Shown: positions 27,634 to 36,999, counted from the stretch's first letter. The stretch: DNA of 64,000 nt from Marinobacterium jannaschii DSM 6295 (GCF_000620085.1 NZ_KK211064.1:294272-358271), one strand, 5' to 3'. Made by a program: numbers and translations. Notes: generated from the letters alone by a model not told the origin.

Positions 27634-28227
27634 ATGACCGAGCGTAAAGCCACGGTGTCACGTGATACGCTGGAAACCCAGATCACGGTGTCTGTAAATC
27701 TTGATGGTACGGGTGAGTTTAAAGCCGAGACCGGCGTACCATTTCTCGAACATATGATGGAGCAGATCTCCCGTCATGGCCTGATCGACCTCAACATCCA
27801 TGCGAACGGCGATACTCATATCGATGATCACCATACCGTCGAAGATATCGGTATTACCCTGGGCCAGGCGTTTGCCAAGGCGGTAGGCGATAAGAAAGGC
27901 ATCATGCGCTACGGCCATGCCTACTGCCCGCTGGACGAAGCGCTGTCCCGCGTGGTGATCGATTTCTCCGGTCGCCCGGGTCTGGATATGAATGTCGAGT
28001 TTACCCGCGCGGCGATCGGCAAGCTGGATACCCAGTTGTTCTGGGAGTTCTTCCAGGGCTTCGTCAACCACGCCGGTGTCACCCTGCATATCGATAACAT
28101 CAAGGGTTTCAACGCCCATCACCAGGCGGAAACCATCTTTAAAGCCTTCGGCCGTGCCCTGCGCCACGCTCTGGAAGTGGACCAGCGCGCTGCCGATAAG
28201 ATGCCATCTACCAAGGGTGTTCTCTGA
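27634..28227 (+). CDS. hisB: Imidazoleglycerol-phosphate dehydratase
   Basis: 197 residues, the monofunctional form. The two metal-binding histidine clusters are present ([16 protein letters not shown] and [18 protein letters not shown]), together with [12 protein letters not shown]. It catalyses the sixth step of histidine synthesis. Translation should start at ATG 27634 ([12 protein letters not shown]); the frame is open far upstream but that part is the antisense of asmA and not coding. The stop is 2 bases before hisH. Confidence 0.96.
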   Translation: MTERKATVSRDTLETQITVSVNLDGTGEFKAETGVPFLEHMMEQISRHGLIDLNIHANGDTHIDDHHTVEDIGITLGQAFAKAVGDKKGIMRYGHAYCPLDEALSRVVIDFSGRPGLDMNVEFTRAAIGKLDTQLFWEFFQGFVNHAGVTLHIDNIKGFNAHHQAETIFKAFGRALRHALEVDQRAADKMPSTKGVL

Positions 28228-28229
28228 TC

Positions 28230-28877
28230 ATGGCAACGGTTGCAGTAATTGACTATGGCATGGGCAACCTGCACTCGGTTGCCAAGGCGCTGGAGCATGT
28301 CTCTCCGGAAACTGAAGTCTGGGTAACCAACGATCCGGCCAAAGTAGCGGCGGCTGACCGAGTGCTGCTGCCAGGCGTGGGTGCGATCCGCGACTGTATG
28401 GCGGAGATCGTCAATCAGGGTGTGGACAAGGAAGTGCGCGATGCGATCGCTTCCGGCAAGCCTTTCCTCGGTATCTGCGTCGGCATGCAGGCGCTGATGG
28501 AGCGTTCTGAAGAGAACGGTGGCGTCGACTGCCTGGGCCACTTTGGCGGCGAGGTGAAGTATTTTGGTGACGACCTGCGCGATGAGCAGGGCGAGCGTCT
28601 GAAAGTGCCGCATATGGGCTGGAACCGGGTCGAGCAGAGCATCGATCATCCCCTGTGGAAAGATATCGACAGCGGCGAACGCTTCTACTTTGTCCACAGC
28701 TACTATGTGCAGGCGAAAGAGCGAGCCCAGGTGGCCGGTACCTGTGAGTATGGCGTACCGTTTGATGTGGCGCTGTACCGCGATAACGTCTTCCTGACCC
28801 AGTTCCACCCGGAGAAGAGTCACACTGCAGGCCTGCAGTTGCTGAAAAACTTCCTCGACTGGAACGGCAAGGTTTAA
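28230..28877 (+). CDS. hisH: Imidazole glycerol phosphate synthase, glutaminase subunit
   Basis: 215 residues of class I glutamine amidotransferase. The nucleophilic cysteine lies in [11 protein letters not shown] and the His-Glu pair in [20 protein letters not shown] and [11 protein letters not shown] are the usual HisH blocks. It supplies ammonia to HisF. It follows hisB directly; the gene usually found next, hisA, is absent and hisF begins 73 bases later. Confidence 0.96.
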   Translation: MATVAVIDYGMGNLHSVAKALEHVSPETEVWVTNDPAKVAAADRVLLPGVGAIRDCMAEIVNQGVDKEVRDAIASGKPFLGICVGMQALMERSEENGGVDCLGHFGGEVKYFGDDLRDEQGERLKVPHMGWNRVEQSIDHPLWKDIDSGERFYFVHSYYVQAKERAQVAGTCEYGVPFDVALYRDNVFLTQFHPEKSHTAGLQLLKNFLDWNGKV

Positions 28878-28949
28878 TCCACAGGGCCCTGGCTTTATAA
28901 CAGAAAGCTCTGAAACAGACAGCTCTGCACAGAGAATCTGGAGAACAAG

Positions 28950-29723
28950 ATGGCATTAGCAAAACGCATCATCCCCTGCCTGGATGTGGAAAACGGCCGT
29001 GTGGTCAAAGGCGTGCAGTTTGTGGATATCCGCGATGCCGGTGACCCGGTCGAAGTAGCCAAGCGCTACAACGAACAGGGTGCCGATGAGATTACCTTCC
29101 TCGATATCACCGCCAGTCATGAAGGCCGCGATACCACGGTTGATACCGTGCGCCGTATGGCGGCCGAGGTATTTATCCCGCTGACCGTCGGCGGCGGTAT
29201 CCGTACCTGCGACGATATCCGCACCATGCTCAATGCCGGTGCCGATAAGGTTTCCATCAACACTGCGGCGGTATTTAATCCGGAATTCGTCCGCGAAGCG
29301 GCGGAGCGTTTCGGCTCCCAGTGCATCGTGGTGGCGATCGATGCTAAGAAAGTGTCCGGCGAAGGTGAAGCAGATAAGTGGGAGATCTTTACCCACGGTG
29401 GCCGCAAGCCGACCGGCCTCGACGCTGTTGAGTGGGCGAAGAAGATGGTCGAGCTGGGTGCCGGTGAGATCCTGCTGACCTCGATGGACCAGGATGGCGT
29501 CAAGAATGGCTACGACCTGGGCGTCACCCGCGCGATCTCCGAAGCGGTGAATGTACCGATTATCGCCTCCGGTGGTGTGGGTAACCTGCAGCACCTGGTG
29601 GACGGTTGTGTCGAAGGTAAAGCCGATGCGGTACTGGCGGCCTCGATCTTCCACTTCGGTGAATACAGCATCCCGGAAGCCAAAGCGCATATGCGCGATG
29701 CCGGTGTTGAAGTACGCCTGTAA
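28950..29723 (+). CDS. hisF: Imidazole glycerol phosphate synthase, cyclase subunit
   Basis: 257 residues, a TIM barrel with the HisF start [21 protein letters not shown], catalytic aspartates in IPCLDV and [14 protein letters not shown], and the phosphate-binding loops [10 protein letters not shown] and IIASGGVGN. It is HisF rather than HisA: the N-terminal IPCLDV..GRVVKG and the length fit HisF. Last gene of the short his operon, with a terminator at 29788. Confidence 0.96.
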   Translation: MALAKRIIPCLDVENGRVVKGVQFVDIRDAGDPVEVAKRYNEQGADEITFLDITASHEGRDTTVDTVRRMAAEVFIPLTVGGGIRTCDDIRTMLNAGADKVSINTAAVFNPEFVREAAERFGSQCIVVAIDAKKVSGEGEADKWEIFTHGGRKPTGLDAVEWAKKMVELGAGEILLTSMDQDGVKNGYDLGVTRAISEAVNVPIIASGGVGNLQHLVDGCVEGKADAVLAASIFHFGEYSIPEAKAHMRDAGVEVRL

Positions 29724-29745
29724 TTGATACCGGCAAATTAGATAA

Positions 29746-29779
29746 CAGTGGATAACTTACAGCTTTAAGTTATCCACTG
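29746..29779. repeat. Inverted repeat with DnaA-box-like arms
   Basis: CAGTGGATAACTT and its exact complement are separated by 8 bases (13-bp arms). Each arm contains TTATCCACT, one base from the DnaA box TTATCCACA. It lies between the hisF stop and the hisF terminator. It may only be an mRNA 3' hairpin. Confidence 0.6.
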
Positions 29780-29787
29780 ATCTTGCA

Positions 29788-29815
29788 AAAGCCCTGCAGC
29801 GATGCGGGGCTTTTT
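29788..29815 (+). terminator. Terminator of the his operon
   Basis: AAAGCCCTGCA pairs with TGCGGGGCTTT (one G-T pair) around GCGA and runs into TTTTT. Confidence 0.85.
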
Positions 29816-29961
29816 CGTTTTCTGCTTATCCAGCCCCCACCGCTCGCACACAGAAGGCCTGCAACTGAGCAATCAGCTGTTCGGGCCGACTGTCGTGCTA
29901 TCCTCGATCGGGCTTGGTCGCGCTAGGTCGCTTGCCGGGCCGTTCAGCCCCGATACATCTG

Positions 29962-29997
29962 AAAACCGCTGTGATGATCAGTCCCGGCGGTTTTTTT
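29962..29997 (+). terminator. Terminator-like hairpin with no coding gene upstream
   Basis: AAAACCGC and GCGGTTTT form an 8-bp stem with a 17-base interior, followed by seven T. Between it and the his terminator there is no reading frame worth calling, so it may end a small RNA or be a leader element of the lipoprotein gene at 30056. TGCTATCCT at 29897-29905 resembles an extended -10 box. Confidence 0.5.
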
Positions 29998-30055
29998 ATC
30001 GCTGAAACAGGCGCACACTGTGACGCTGTACGTGATGAGCGAAGAGGTAGTGACA

Positions 30056-30634
30056 ATGATCAGGCGATTCTGGCGACATGGATTTTTGGCCGTTCTGCTG
30101 CTGGTACTGGCGGGGTGCGCCAGTTACAGCGTGACCGAGGCAGAATTGAACCAGCAACTGGCGGAGCGCGCCGGGCAGAACCGGGTACTGGATATCAGCC
30201 ATCAGCAGAACCGCATCCGGCTGGAGATGAAGCTGTTCAACCTGCAGCTGAAACTGCTGGAGGCGCGCGGTGGTGTCGCCCAGGTGACGCTGGACTCTGG
30301 TATTAAGGGCTGGGCCAGCGTCTTCGGCCAGGAACTGAAGCTCTCTTCCGAGCTGAAACCACAGCTGGAGACCGGACTGCGCTATGACGAGGGTGCAATC
30401 TATCTGGTCGATCCCCGCGTCACCCAGCTGGGATTCCAGAACCAGCAACTGAACCAGGCGCTGATGCAGCCGTTGCTGATGGTGTTGCAGCCACAGCTGG
30501 AGATGGCGCTGAGCAGCTATTTCTCGCGCTATCCGGTTTACCAGCTGGGCGACAGTATGCAGGAACGGATTGCAGCCAGGGCCTTTAGGGGCATTGAGAT
30601 CCGCGACGGCAAGCTGGAATTCAAGGTGCATTGA
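30056..30634 (+). CDS. DUF1439 (YceB-like) lipoprotein
   Basis: 192 residues from ATG 30056, chosen for the GAGG nine bases upstream and because it gives a perfect lipoprotein signal (FLAVLLLVLAGC, lipobox LAGC). The mature part starts ASYSVTEAELNQQLAER and continues as alternating strands and helices, in the manner of the YceB/DUF1439 lipoproteins of the bacterial TULIP/SMP-like type. The family assignment is moderately sure and the function unknown. Residues after the cysteine (Ala-Ser) suggest outer-membrane sorting. Confidence 0.75.
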   Translation: MIRRFWRHGFLAVLLLVLAGCASYSVTEAELNQQLAERAGQNRVLDISHQQNRIRLEMKLFNLQLKLLEARGGVAQVTLDSGIKGWASVFGQELKLSSELKPQLETGLRYDEGAIYLVDPRVTQLGFQNQQLNQALMQPLLMVLQPQLEMALSSYFSRYPVYQLGDSMQERIAARAFRGIEIRDGKLEFKVH

Positions 30635-30702
30635 TTCAGGCCTGGAGGGCGCAAGAACGGTCAGGCCAATTGACATCATCTGCATATAGAATGAACAATG
30701 AA

Positions 30703-30724
30703 GACTGGACTGGATGGTCCAGTC
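30703..30724. promoter_or_regulatory. Palindromic operator candidate upstream of the RND operon
   Basis: GACTGGAC and GTCCAGTC are separated by TGGATG. The 22-bp dyad lies 52 bases before the adaptor start, in the size range of TetR-family operators. No regulator gene is adjacent. An in-frame ATG at 30698 overlaps the dyad and is unlikely to be the start. Confidence 0.5.
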
Positions 30725-30775
30725 AAAAATGTTTATCGGGATGATTTCAGGTATTTCCAGAAGGGAAAGGTGGCG

Positions 30776-31780
30776 ATGCGGCAACTGATTGGCTTGTTAT
30801 TCCTATTATCTGCGGTCTCTGTTCAGGCCGGAGCGGTCAAAGTGGCACCGCTGTCGGCGCTGGTGTCGGCGGTGCAGTACAGTGCCCCGGCGGAGGTCAC
30901 CAACTACGATCACAGCCAGCTCAGTGCCCAGATCAGCGCCCTGGTGCAACAGGTCAGCGTCGATGTCGGCGACCGGGTGGAGCAGGGCCAGCTGCTGGTG
31001 CAACTGGATTGTCGCGACCACCGCCTGGCGCTGCAGCAGGCGCAAAGCGTCAGGGATGCGCTGGATGCCCGTATCCGTCTGGCGCGGCAGCAGCTGAGCC
31101 GGGCCGAACGCCTGCTGAAACAGCGTTCCGCTTCGCAGGAGCAGCGCGACCAGCGCCGTGCCGAACTGGATACCCTGCTGGCGGAGCGGCGCGGCAGTGA
31201 GGTGCAGATCAGCGCCAGCCAGATCAGGGTTGAGCGCTGTCAGATCAAAGCCCCCTTTGCCGGGGTGATCACCGAACGGATGGCGGCCGAGGGCAGCCTG
31301 GCCAATATTGCCACCCCGCTGATCCGCCTGCTGCGTACCGATCGCGCCGAGGTCAAAGCCAAATTGCCGCTGTCCCAGGTCGCCCTGCTGCAACAGGGTC
31401 GCTCTCCCCTCTACCAGACCGCTGACAGCAGCTATCCTCTGCAGCTGCGCGCGGTGATTCCGCTGATCAACAGCCGCAGCCGCACTCAGGAGGTGCGGCT
31501 CAGCTTTGCCGACAGCAAGGCGCTGACCGGCAGCAGTGGCCGCCTTGTCTGGCAGGGCAAGCGTCCGGCGGTACCCGTCGGAATGATGGTGAAGCGTGAT
31601 GGTGTGCTGGGGCTGATGCTCTATGAGGAGGGTGTTAGCCGCTTCCGGCCGCTGCCGCAGGCCAGTGAGGGCCAGGCGGCGCTGGTCGATCTGCCGCAGG
31701 ATACCCTGGTGATCGTCGAAGGGCAGCACGCTGTTTCCGACGGTGACCGGGTCGAACTGAAGGATGCCAGGGACTTATAG
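30776..31780 (+). CDS. RND efflux periplasmic adaptor (membrane fusion protein)
   Basis: 334 residues from ATG 30776, which has AAAGG upstream and yields a clean signal peptide (LIGLLFLLSAVSVQA). The lipoyl-like domain is split around a helical hairpin: LVQQVSVDVGDRVEQGQLLVQLD, then helices with heptads (about 85-160), then RCQIKAPFAGVITERMAAEGS. A beta-barrel and membrane-proximal part follow. It links the RND permease to an outer membrane factor, none of which is encoded nearby, so TolC must be supplied from elsewhere. Nine bases separate it from the permease gene. Confidence 0.9.
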   Translation: MRQLIGLLFLLSAVSVQAGAVKVAPLSALVSAVQYSAPAEVTNYDHSQLSAQISALVQQVSVDVGDRVEQGQLLVQLDCRDHRLALQQAQSVRDALDARIRLARQQLSRAERLLKQRSASQEQRDQRRAELDTLLAERRGSEVQISASQIRVERCQIKAPFAGVITERMAAEGSLANIATPLIRLLRTDRAEVKAKLPLSQVALLQQGRSPLYQTADSSYPLQLRAVIPLINSRSRTQEVRLSFADSKALTGSSGRLVWQGKRPAVPVGMMVKRDGVLGLMLYEEGVSRFRPLPQASEGQAALVDLPQDTLVIVEGQHAVSDGDRVELKDARDL

Positions 31781-31789
31781 GGCGCAGTG

Positions 31790-34700
31790 ATGCTGAAAAA
31801 ACTGATCAACCACCATGTGCTGGCCAACCTGTTGTTTGTGCTGGTACTGATTATCGGTGCTATCGCCTACAACCTGCTGCCGCGACAGCAGGACCCGACT
31901 ATCAACTTTAACTGGATAGTGGTGACCACCGCGCTGCCGGGTGCCTCGGCGGTGGATATCGAGAAGCGGGTGACCGATCCGCTGGAGGAGGCGATCCAGA
32001 ACGTCTCCGATATCAAGTTTGCCTCCTCCAACAGCCGCGACGGCATCTCCAGCCTGCTGATCCGTTTTCAGGATATCGACACCCGCACTTTCGATAAGCG
32101 GGTCACCGACCTGCGCCGTGAGATCCAGAACGCCGAGGATGAGCTGCCGCAGGCAGCGACCGATCCGATTATCCTCGAAATCACCAGTGCCAATGCCTTC
32201 CCCAGTGTCACCGTGGCGGTAACCGGTCTGGCGGACGATGAGAACCTGCGCATTCAGGCGCGCAATATCGAAAAGGATCTGGAGCGCCTGGCCGGGGTCG
32301 ACCGGGTTGATCCGGTGGGGCTGGATGATCCGGAGCTGCAGGTGAACTTCGATCCCGATGCCCTGCAGGCACTGCAGCTGTCGCCGACCCAGGTGGCGGA
32401 CAGCGTCGCGCTCTGGTTTCAGGACCTGTCGGCGGGCAGCGTCGATGTCGGCGGTAACGCCTGGCTGGTGCGACTGGTGGCGCGCGATGCCTCACCCGAC
32501 CGGGTCAAGCAGCTGCCGCTGGTGGGACTGAACGGTGAGGAGGTAACCCTGGAGCGGGTCGCCTCGGTGATCCGCAGCCGTGAGAAGGCGGTGCAGGAGG
32601 CGATCATCGACGGCAAACCCGCGGTGGTGCTGGCGGTGATGAAAAAGTCCAACGCCAATACCCTGGAGCTGGTAGAGCGGGTGAAGGACTATATGGCCGA
32701 GCGCAACAAGCTGGGCTTTCAGACCGGAGTCGACCTGGTGCTGGTGGATGACCAGACCATCCCTACCCGTGAGGCGATCAGCCTGATGCAGAACAACGCC
32801 ATGATCGGCCTGCTGCTGGTGCTGTTTGTCGCCTGGCTGTTTCTCGGCAGCCGTATCGCCTTCCTCACCGCGATCGGTATCCCCTTTATCCTCGCCGGCA
32901 CCTTCTGGGTGCTCTGGGGTATCGGCGAGACCCTCAATGTCACGGTGCTGCTGGGGGTGGTGATTGTGCTCGGTATGCTGGTGGACGATGCCGTGGTGGT
33001 GGTGGAGGCGATCTACCACCGCCTGCAACAGGGCGAAGCGGCACTGGAAGCGGCGGTGAACTCGCTCAGGGAGGTCGGCCGGCCGGTAACCAGCGCAGTG
33101 CTGACCACGGTGGCGGCCTTTATGCCGCTGATGCTGCTGCCCGGTATCCTCGGCGACTTTATGCGGGTGATCCCGATGGTGGTGATTATCGCCCTGGCGA
33201 TCTCGCTGATCGAGGCGTTCTGGATGCTGCCGGCCCATGTCTCGGTGACCCGGATCAGCTTCGAAAACCCCGGCCGGGTGCAGCGCTGGCGTATCCGCTC
33301 TACCCGCAGGATCCAGATCTTCTATATCCGCAGCCTGATCAAGGCGCTGCGTCGACCAGCCCTGACCCTGCTGATGATGCTGATGCTGTTTATCGCTTCG
33401 CTGGGAGTGATCGGCGCCGGGCTGATCAAGATCGATTTCTTCGCCGCCGATCCGCTGCGGCTGTTCTACGTCAATCTGCAGATGCCGCCGCAATCCACCC
33501 TGCAGCAGACGCTGGAGAAAGTGGGCGAGGCGGAGCAACGGGTGCGCAGCCACCTGAAAGATGAGGATATGCGCGCCGTGGTGGGCTATGCCGGGCAGCA
33601 GTTTACCGAGACCGCACCGCAGTTTGGCGACCAGTATGGCCAGATTCTGGTGGGGCTGAAGCCTAAGAGTGATAGCAACCGCAGCGTCGATGAGCTGATT
33701 GAAGCGGTACGGGCCGATATGGAGGCCCTGGCCGGGCCGGTGAAGGTCTCCTTCCTGCGTCTGGCGGGTGGGCCGCCAGTCTCCAAGCCGATCAGCATCA
33801 AGGTGCGCGGCGATGACTACGACGAGATCCGCGCCGCCGCCGATGCCCTGCAGGCCTATATGGAGTCGGTGCCGGAGATGATCGATATCAGCGATGATGC
33901 CGGGGGCGGGCGGATGGCGATGACCCTGACGCCGGACTTCGATGCCATCACCCGGGCCGGGCTGCGACCGACCGAAGTACTGCGCAGCGCTCACCTGCTG
34001 GTGGATGGCGAGGTGGTGGCCGATATGCAGCACGATGGCGAAAAGCTGGAAGTGCGGGTGCGGGCTGAGCCGAAAGCCTATGCCGATGTCGAGCAGCTGC
34101 TGCAGTTCCAGCTTCCCACCGCGACCGGTGATCAGGTGGCGCTGAACAGTCTGGTGCGGGTGGATAAAGCGCCGGGAGTGGGCAATATCCGCCACTACAA
34201 CTTCCGCCGTGCCATCACCGTGGAGGCGGATCTGAAGCCGGATAGCCTCGACACAGTGACGGCCAACGCCATGGTGCTGGATCACTGGAATGCCGAGTTG
34301 CAGGCGCAGTTCCCTAACCTGGGGCTGGATTTCACCGGCGAGCTGGATGAGATTCAGGAGAGCATCGATGCCATGATCGTGCTGTTTATCTTCGGTGTCG
34401 GCGTGATGTACCTGATTCTCGGCACCCAGTTCGCCAGCTACTGGCAACCGTTTATGATCCTCGCTACGGTGCCGATGGCCTTTACCGGGGTGGTGATGGG
34501 CCTGTTCGTGACCCAGAACCCGCTCAGCCTGTTTACCCTCTATGGTGTCGTGGCGCTGGCCGGGATTGCGGTAAATGCGGCCATTGTGCTGATCTCTGCC
34601 GCCAATGCCCGGCTGGATCGCGGTATGAGTGTGTTGCACGCCACGCTGTATGCGGCGCGGCGGCGGGTGATCCCGATCCTGATCACCTCCCTGACCACTA

Positions 34701-34915
34701 TTGCCGGACTGTTCTCGCTGGCGACCGGCCTCGGCGGTAAATCGCTGATCTGGGGGCCGGTGGCTACCGCTATCGTCAGCGGCCTGGCGTTCTCCACCAT
34801 CCTGACCCTGTTTGTGGTGCCGACCCTCTACCGGATATCGATGGCAGGCGCGGCGCGCAGGAAGATTCGGCGGCAGGAGAAAAGGGAGCGGAAGCAGCTG
34901 GCGCGCTCGGCCTGA
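31790..34915 (+). CDS. RND family efflux transporter permease (AcrB-like)
   Basis: 1041 residues with 12 membrane helices in two halves (first helix LANLLFVLVLIIGAIAYNLLP, then large periplasmic loops). The proton-relay region in helix 4 has the paired aspartates GMLVDDAVVVVEAI. The sequence PRQQDPTINFNWIVVTTALPGASA is of the divergent AcrB subgroup common next to short adaptors. It exports hydrophobic compounds by proton antiport; the substrate is unknown. ATG 31790 is used; GTG 31787 would add one residue. Confidence 0.92.
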   Translation: MLKKLINHHVLANLLFVLVLIIGAIAYNLLPRQQDPTINFNWIVVTTALPGASAVDIEKRVTDPLEEAIQNVSDIKFASSNSRDGISSLLIRFQDIDTRTFDKRVTDLRREIQNAEDELPQAATDPIILEITSANAFPSVTVAVTGLADDENLRIQARNIEKDLERLAGVDRVDPVGLDDPELQVNFDPDALQALQLSPTQVADSVALWFQDLSAGSVDVGGNAWLVRLVARDASPDRVKQLPLVGLNGEEVTLERVASVIRSREKAVQEAIIDGKPAVVLAVMKKSNANTLELVERVKDYMAERNKLGFQTGVDLVLVDDQTIPTREAISLMQNNAMIGLLLVLFVAWLFLGSRIAFLTAIGIPFILAGTFWVLWGIGETLNVTVLLGVVIVLGMLVDDAVVVVEAIYHRLQQGEAALEAAVNSLREVGRPVTSAVLTTVAAFMPLMLLPGILGDFMRVIPMVVIIALAISLIEAFWMLPAHVSVTRISFENPGRVQRWRIRSTRRIQIFYIRSLIKALRRPALTLLMMLMLFIASLGVIGAGLIKIDFFAADPLRLFYVNLQMPPQSTLQQTLEKVGEAEQRVRSHLKDEDMRAVVGYAGQQFTETAPQFGDQYGQILVGLKPKSDSNRSVDELIEAVRADMEALAGPVKVSFLRLAGGPPVSKPISIKVRGDDYDEIRAAADALQAYMESVPEMIDISDDAGGGRMAMTLTPDFDAITRAGLRPTEVLRSAHLLVDGEVVADMQHDGEKLEVRVRAEPKAYADVEQLLQFQLPTATGDQVALNSLVRVDKAPGVGNIRHYNFRRAITVEADLKPDSLDTVTANAMVLDHWNAELQAQFPNLGLDFTGELDEIQESIDAMIVLFIFGVGVMYLILGTQFASYWQPFMILATVPMAFTGVVMGLFVTQNPLSLFTLYGVVALAGIAVNAAIVLISAANARLDRGMSVLHATLYAARRRVIPILITSLTTIAGLFSLATGLGGKSLIWGPVATAIVSGLAFSTILTLFVVPTLYRISMAGAARRKIRRQEKRERKQLARSA

Positions 34916-34926
34916 GGCTGAAGCTG

Positions 34927-34958
34927 CCGCCCTGCAGCGGGTAGCCGCCGCAGGGCGG
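34927..34958. other. Long hairpin between convergent genes
   Basis: CCGCCCTGC-A-GCGG and its complement form a nearly perfect 13-pair stem with a GTAG loop. It lacks a T-run on either strand. It sits between the RND permease and Lrp genes and may act as a weak terminator or mRNA-end stabiliser. Confidence 0.5.
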
Positions 34959-34982
34959 TCTGAAACAATACCGGCGGGATCT

Positions 34983-35474
34983 CTATTCGATCGGCAGGCG
35001 GGCGCTGGCTTTGACCTCCTTTACGGAGATATGGGACTGCACCGCGTTAACGCCGGGAATGCGCCGCAGCAGGGTGATGCGCTCCGAAAACTCATCCAGG
35101 TCCCGGGCAACCAGTTGCAGCAGGTAGTCGACATTGCCGGTGATGCAGTGACACATCTGAATCCATTCAAACTCACCGACGATCTTTTCGAAATTATCGG
35201 TCAGTTCCACGTCGTGACGGCCAAAGGATACCTGGGTGAAAACAACGACGCCAAAGCCGAGCTTGCGCCGGTTCAGCACGGTGCGGTATTCCTCGATATA
35301 ACCTTCTTCCTCCAGCCGTTTCCAGCGTCGCCAGCTGGGCGTTTCACTGAGGTTGACCTTCTCTGACAGCCTGGTGTTGCTGATGCGGCCATCCTGCTGC
35401 AGCTGACGGAGAATCTGCAGGTCGGTCTGGTCCAGATGCTCATGGGCAGAATCTTTCTTATTGTCATTCTTCAT
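34983..35474 (-). CDS. Lrp/AsnC family transcriptional regulator
   Basis: 163 residues: N-terminal winged helix (LDQTDLQILRQLQQDGRISN then LSEKVNLSETPSWRRWKRLEEEGYI) and a C-terminal RAM/ligand domain (GNVDYLLQLVARDLDEFSERI, GVNAVQSHISVKEVK). It binds an amino acid and is divergent from a LysE-family exporter, the common pairing in which the regulator senses the exported amino acid. Confidence 0.92.
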   Translation of the reverse strand: MKNDNKKDSAHEHLDQTDLQILRQLQQDGRISNTRLSEKVNLSETPSWRRWKRLEEEGYIEEYRTVLNRRKLGFGVVVFTQVSFGRHDVELTDNFEKIVGEFEWIQMCHCITGNVDYLLQLVARDLDEFSERITLLRRIPGVNAVQSHISVKEVKASARLPIE

Positions 35475-35639
35475 GAGGGGATGCTTCTAAAAGTTGTGTA
35501 GATGATAGCGGTTATAGCAAGGTTGTTTCTGGCCATCAACATAGAATATTTCGGGTAAGCGCAGGCTGGATAGCCCGCGTGGATAAGTGCCTCGCTCGGT
35601 TTGAGTGGGCTGTGATTTTAAGATATCCGGAGCCTGGCC

Positions 35640-36245
35640 ATGTTGAGCCTGTACCTGAATTTTTGCCTGTTTGCCTTTATCGCCTCGATTACACCGGGAC
35701 CGAGTAATCTGATCTCGCTGATGATCGGAACCCGTCGGGGGATATGGGCGGCATTGCCCTTTATCTGGGGGGCTTCGGTCTGTATGACCCTGATTCTCTG
35801 GCTGGCGGGTGCGGGACTTGCCCCGGTTATTGTCGGCTCTCCGCTACTGAAGCTGGTGATGAGCTGGGGAGGCGGTCTTTGGATGAGCTGGCTGGCCTGG
35901 AAGCTGTTCTTCGCAGCTCCCAGTCAGGCCGGTCAGGACAGGGGTAAAACCATCGGCTGGCTGCAGGGCGCGGCCCTGCAGCTGGTCAACCCCAAGGCGT
36001 GGATGATGGCGTTGTCGACGACCGCCATTTTCTCCCTGCCCGATGCACAGAACCTGCAACATACATCCATGCTGGCCGCTCTGTTCTTTCTGGTAGCGGT
36101 GCCCTGCCAGCTTTGCTGGAGTTGGCTCGGTCAGTCGGCGGCGCAGCTGGCGGGATTTCCGCGATGGGAGGTCAAAATCAACCGGATACTGGCACTGGCG
36201 CTGCTGGCCACGGTCTGGAGTGCCTTACTGATGACAGGGGTGTGA
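35640..36245 (+). CDS. LysE family amino-acid exporter
   Basis: 201 residues with about six membrane helices and the LysE/RhtB signature ITPGPSNLISLMIGTRRGI near residue 18. The WLQGAALQLVNPKAWMMAL segment is the usual loop before the C-terminal half. It exports an amino acid, substrate undetermined. It is divergent from the Lrp-type gene across a 165-base region in which no clear operator could be picked. Confidence 0.9.
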   Translation: MLSLYLNFCLFAFIASITPGPSNLISLMIGTRRGIWAALPFIWGASVCMTLILWLAGAGLAPVIVGSPLLKLVMSWGGGLWMSWLAWKLFFAAPSQAGQDRGKTIGWLQGAALQLVNPKAWMMALSTTAIFSLPDAQNLQHTSMLAALFFLVAVPCQLCWSWLGQSAAQLAGFPRWEVKINRILALALLATVWSALLMTGV

Positions 36246-36323
36246 TGCCCCGTTATCGCCTGAATATCCCAGATCCCTGGCTAACCTGGCTTGCTCTGCC
36301 CGGGTTTCAGGCACTGACGGCTA

Positions 36324-36944
36324 TCACAATGGTTTGATCCGGTAACTGCAGCGCAGGTCGCCATCGAGCAGGTACTGCTCGCGTTCGATGCTGGCCTGAC
36401 CGGCAAGCAGCTGACGGAACAACGCCAGTTCCGAACGGCAGAAGCCCTGGCACTGAGTAGCGGCGGCGCAGATCGGGCAGTGGTGTTCCTGTAGCAGGAA
36501 GCTGCCATCCTCGCACTCGATCGTTTCCGCCATATAGCCTTCCTCGCTGCGCAGGCTGGCCAGGGTATGCAGGCGCTCACTTATATCCTGTTTATCCGCT
36601 AGCGCCTGCCGGTAGCGTTGTGACTGCTGCTGTTCGCGGCGGCTGATCAGCTTGTCCAGACCCTCTTCACCGAACAGATCGATCACCGATTCGATCAGTT
36701 GCAGGCTCAGCTCGGCATGGCTGTCGGGAAAGCGCTGCATGGCGCTGCTGGTCAGGTACCAGCGGTGCTTGGGACGGCCGCGACTGGCGGCACTCTCCTG
36801 CCAGTAGACCAGCCCCTCGTTTTCCAGGGCTTGCAGGTGGCGGCGTGCGCCCATCGAGGTGATGGCGAGGGATTCGCCCAGTTCCGCTGCGGTCAGCGGG
36901 CCCCGGGTTTTCAGTAACTGGAGTATCTGGTCGGCATTGCTCAT
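36324..36944 (-). CDS. COG2345-type winged-helix regulator with C-terminal cysteine cluster (SufR-like)
   Basis: 206 residues. N-terminal winged helix (LLKTRGPLTAAELGESLAITSMGARRHLQALENEGLV) and a C-terminal part with Cys144, Cys156, Cys159, Cys165, Cys169 and Cys199 (HHCPIC, QCQGFC, RCSYRI). SufR and relatives use such C-terminal cysteines to hold an iron-sulfur cluster, so redox or iron sensing is likely. It is divergent from an MFS pump and two similar palindromes lie in the shared 107-base region, so it very probably represses the pump and perhaps itself. Confidence 0.85.
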   Translation of the reverse strand: MSNADQILQLLKTRGPLTAAELGESLAITSMGARRHLQALENEGLVYWQESAASRGRPKHRWYLTSSAMQRFPDSHAELSLQLIESVIDLFGEEGLDKLISRREQQQSQRYRQALADKQDISERLHTLASLRSEEGYMAETIECEDGSFLLQEHHCPICAAATQCQGFCRSELALFRQLLAGQASIEREQYLLDGDLRCSYRIKPL

Positions 36945-36973
36945 AGTTACAACAGTATCTTGCGATAGGGATT

Positions 36974-36999
36974 TTTAATCAACAAATTGGTTTACTAAA
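36974..36999. promoter_or_regulatory. Operator 1 in the regulator/MFS intergenic region
   Basis: TTTAATCAAC-N6-GTTTACTAAA. It has the same 10-6-10 layout as operator 2, with one base changed per arm, and its centre is 40 bases (nearly four turns) away. Confidence 0.75.

Noticed and set aside
32492..34639. 715-codon minus-strand frame opposite the RND permease
   Set aside because: Histidine/glutamine-rich translation typical of the antisense of a GC-rich gene. The plus strand encodes an intact RND protein.
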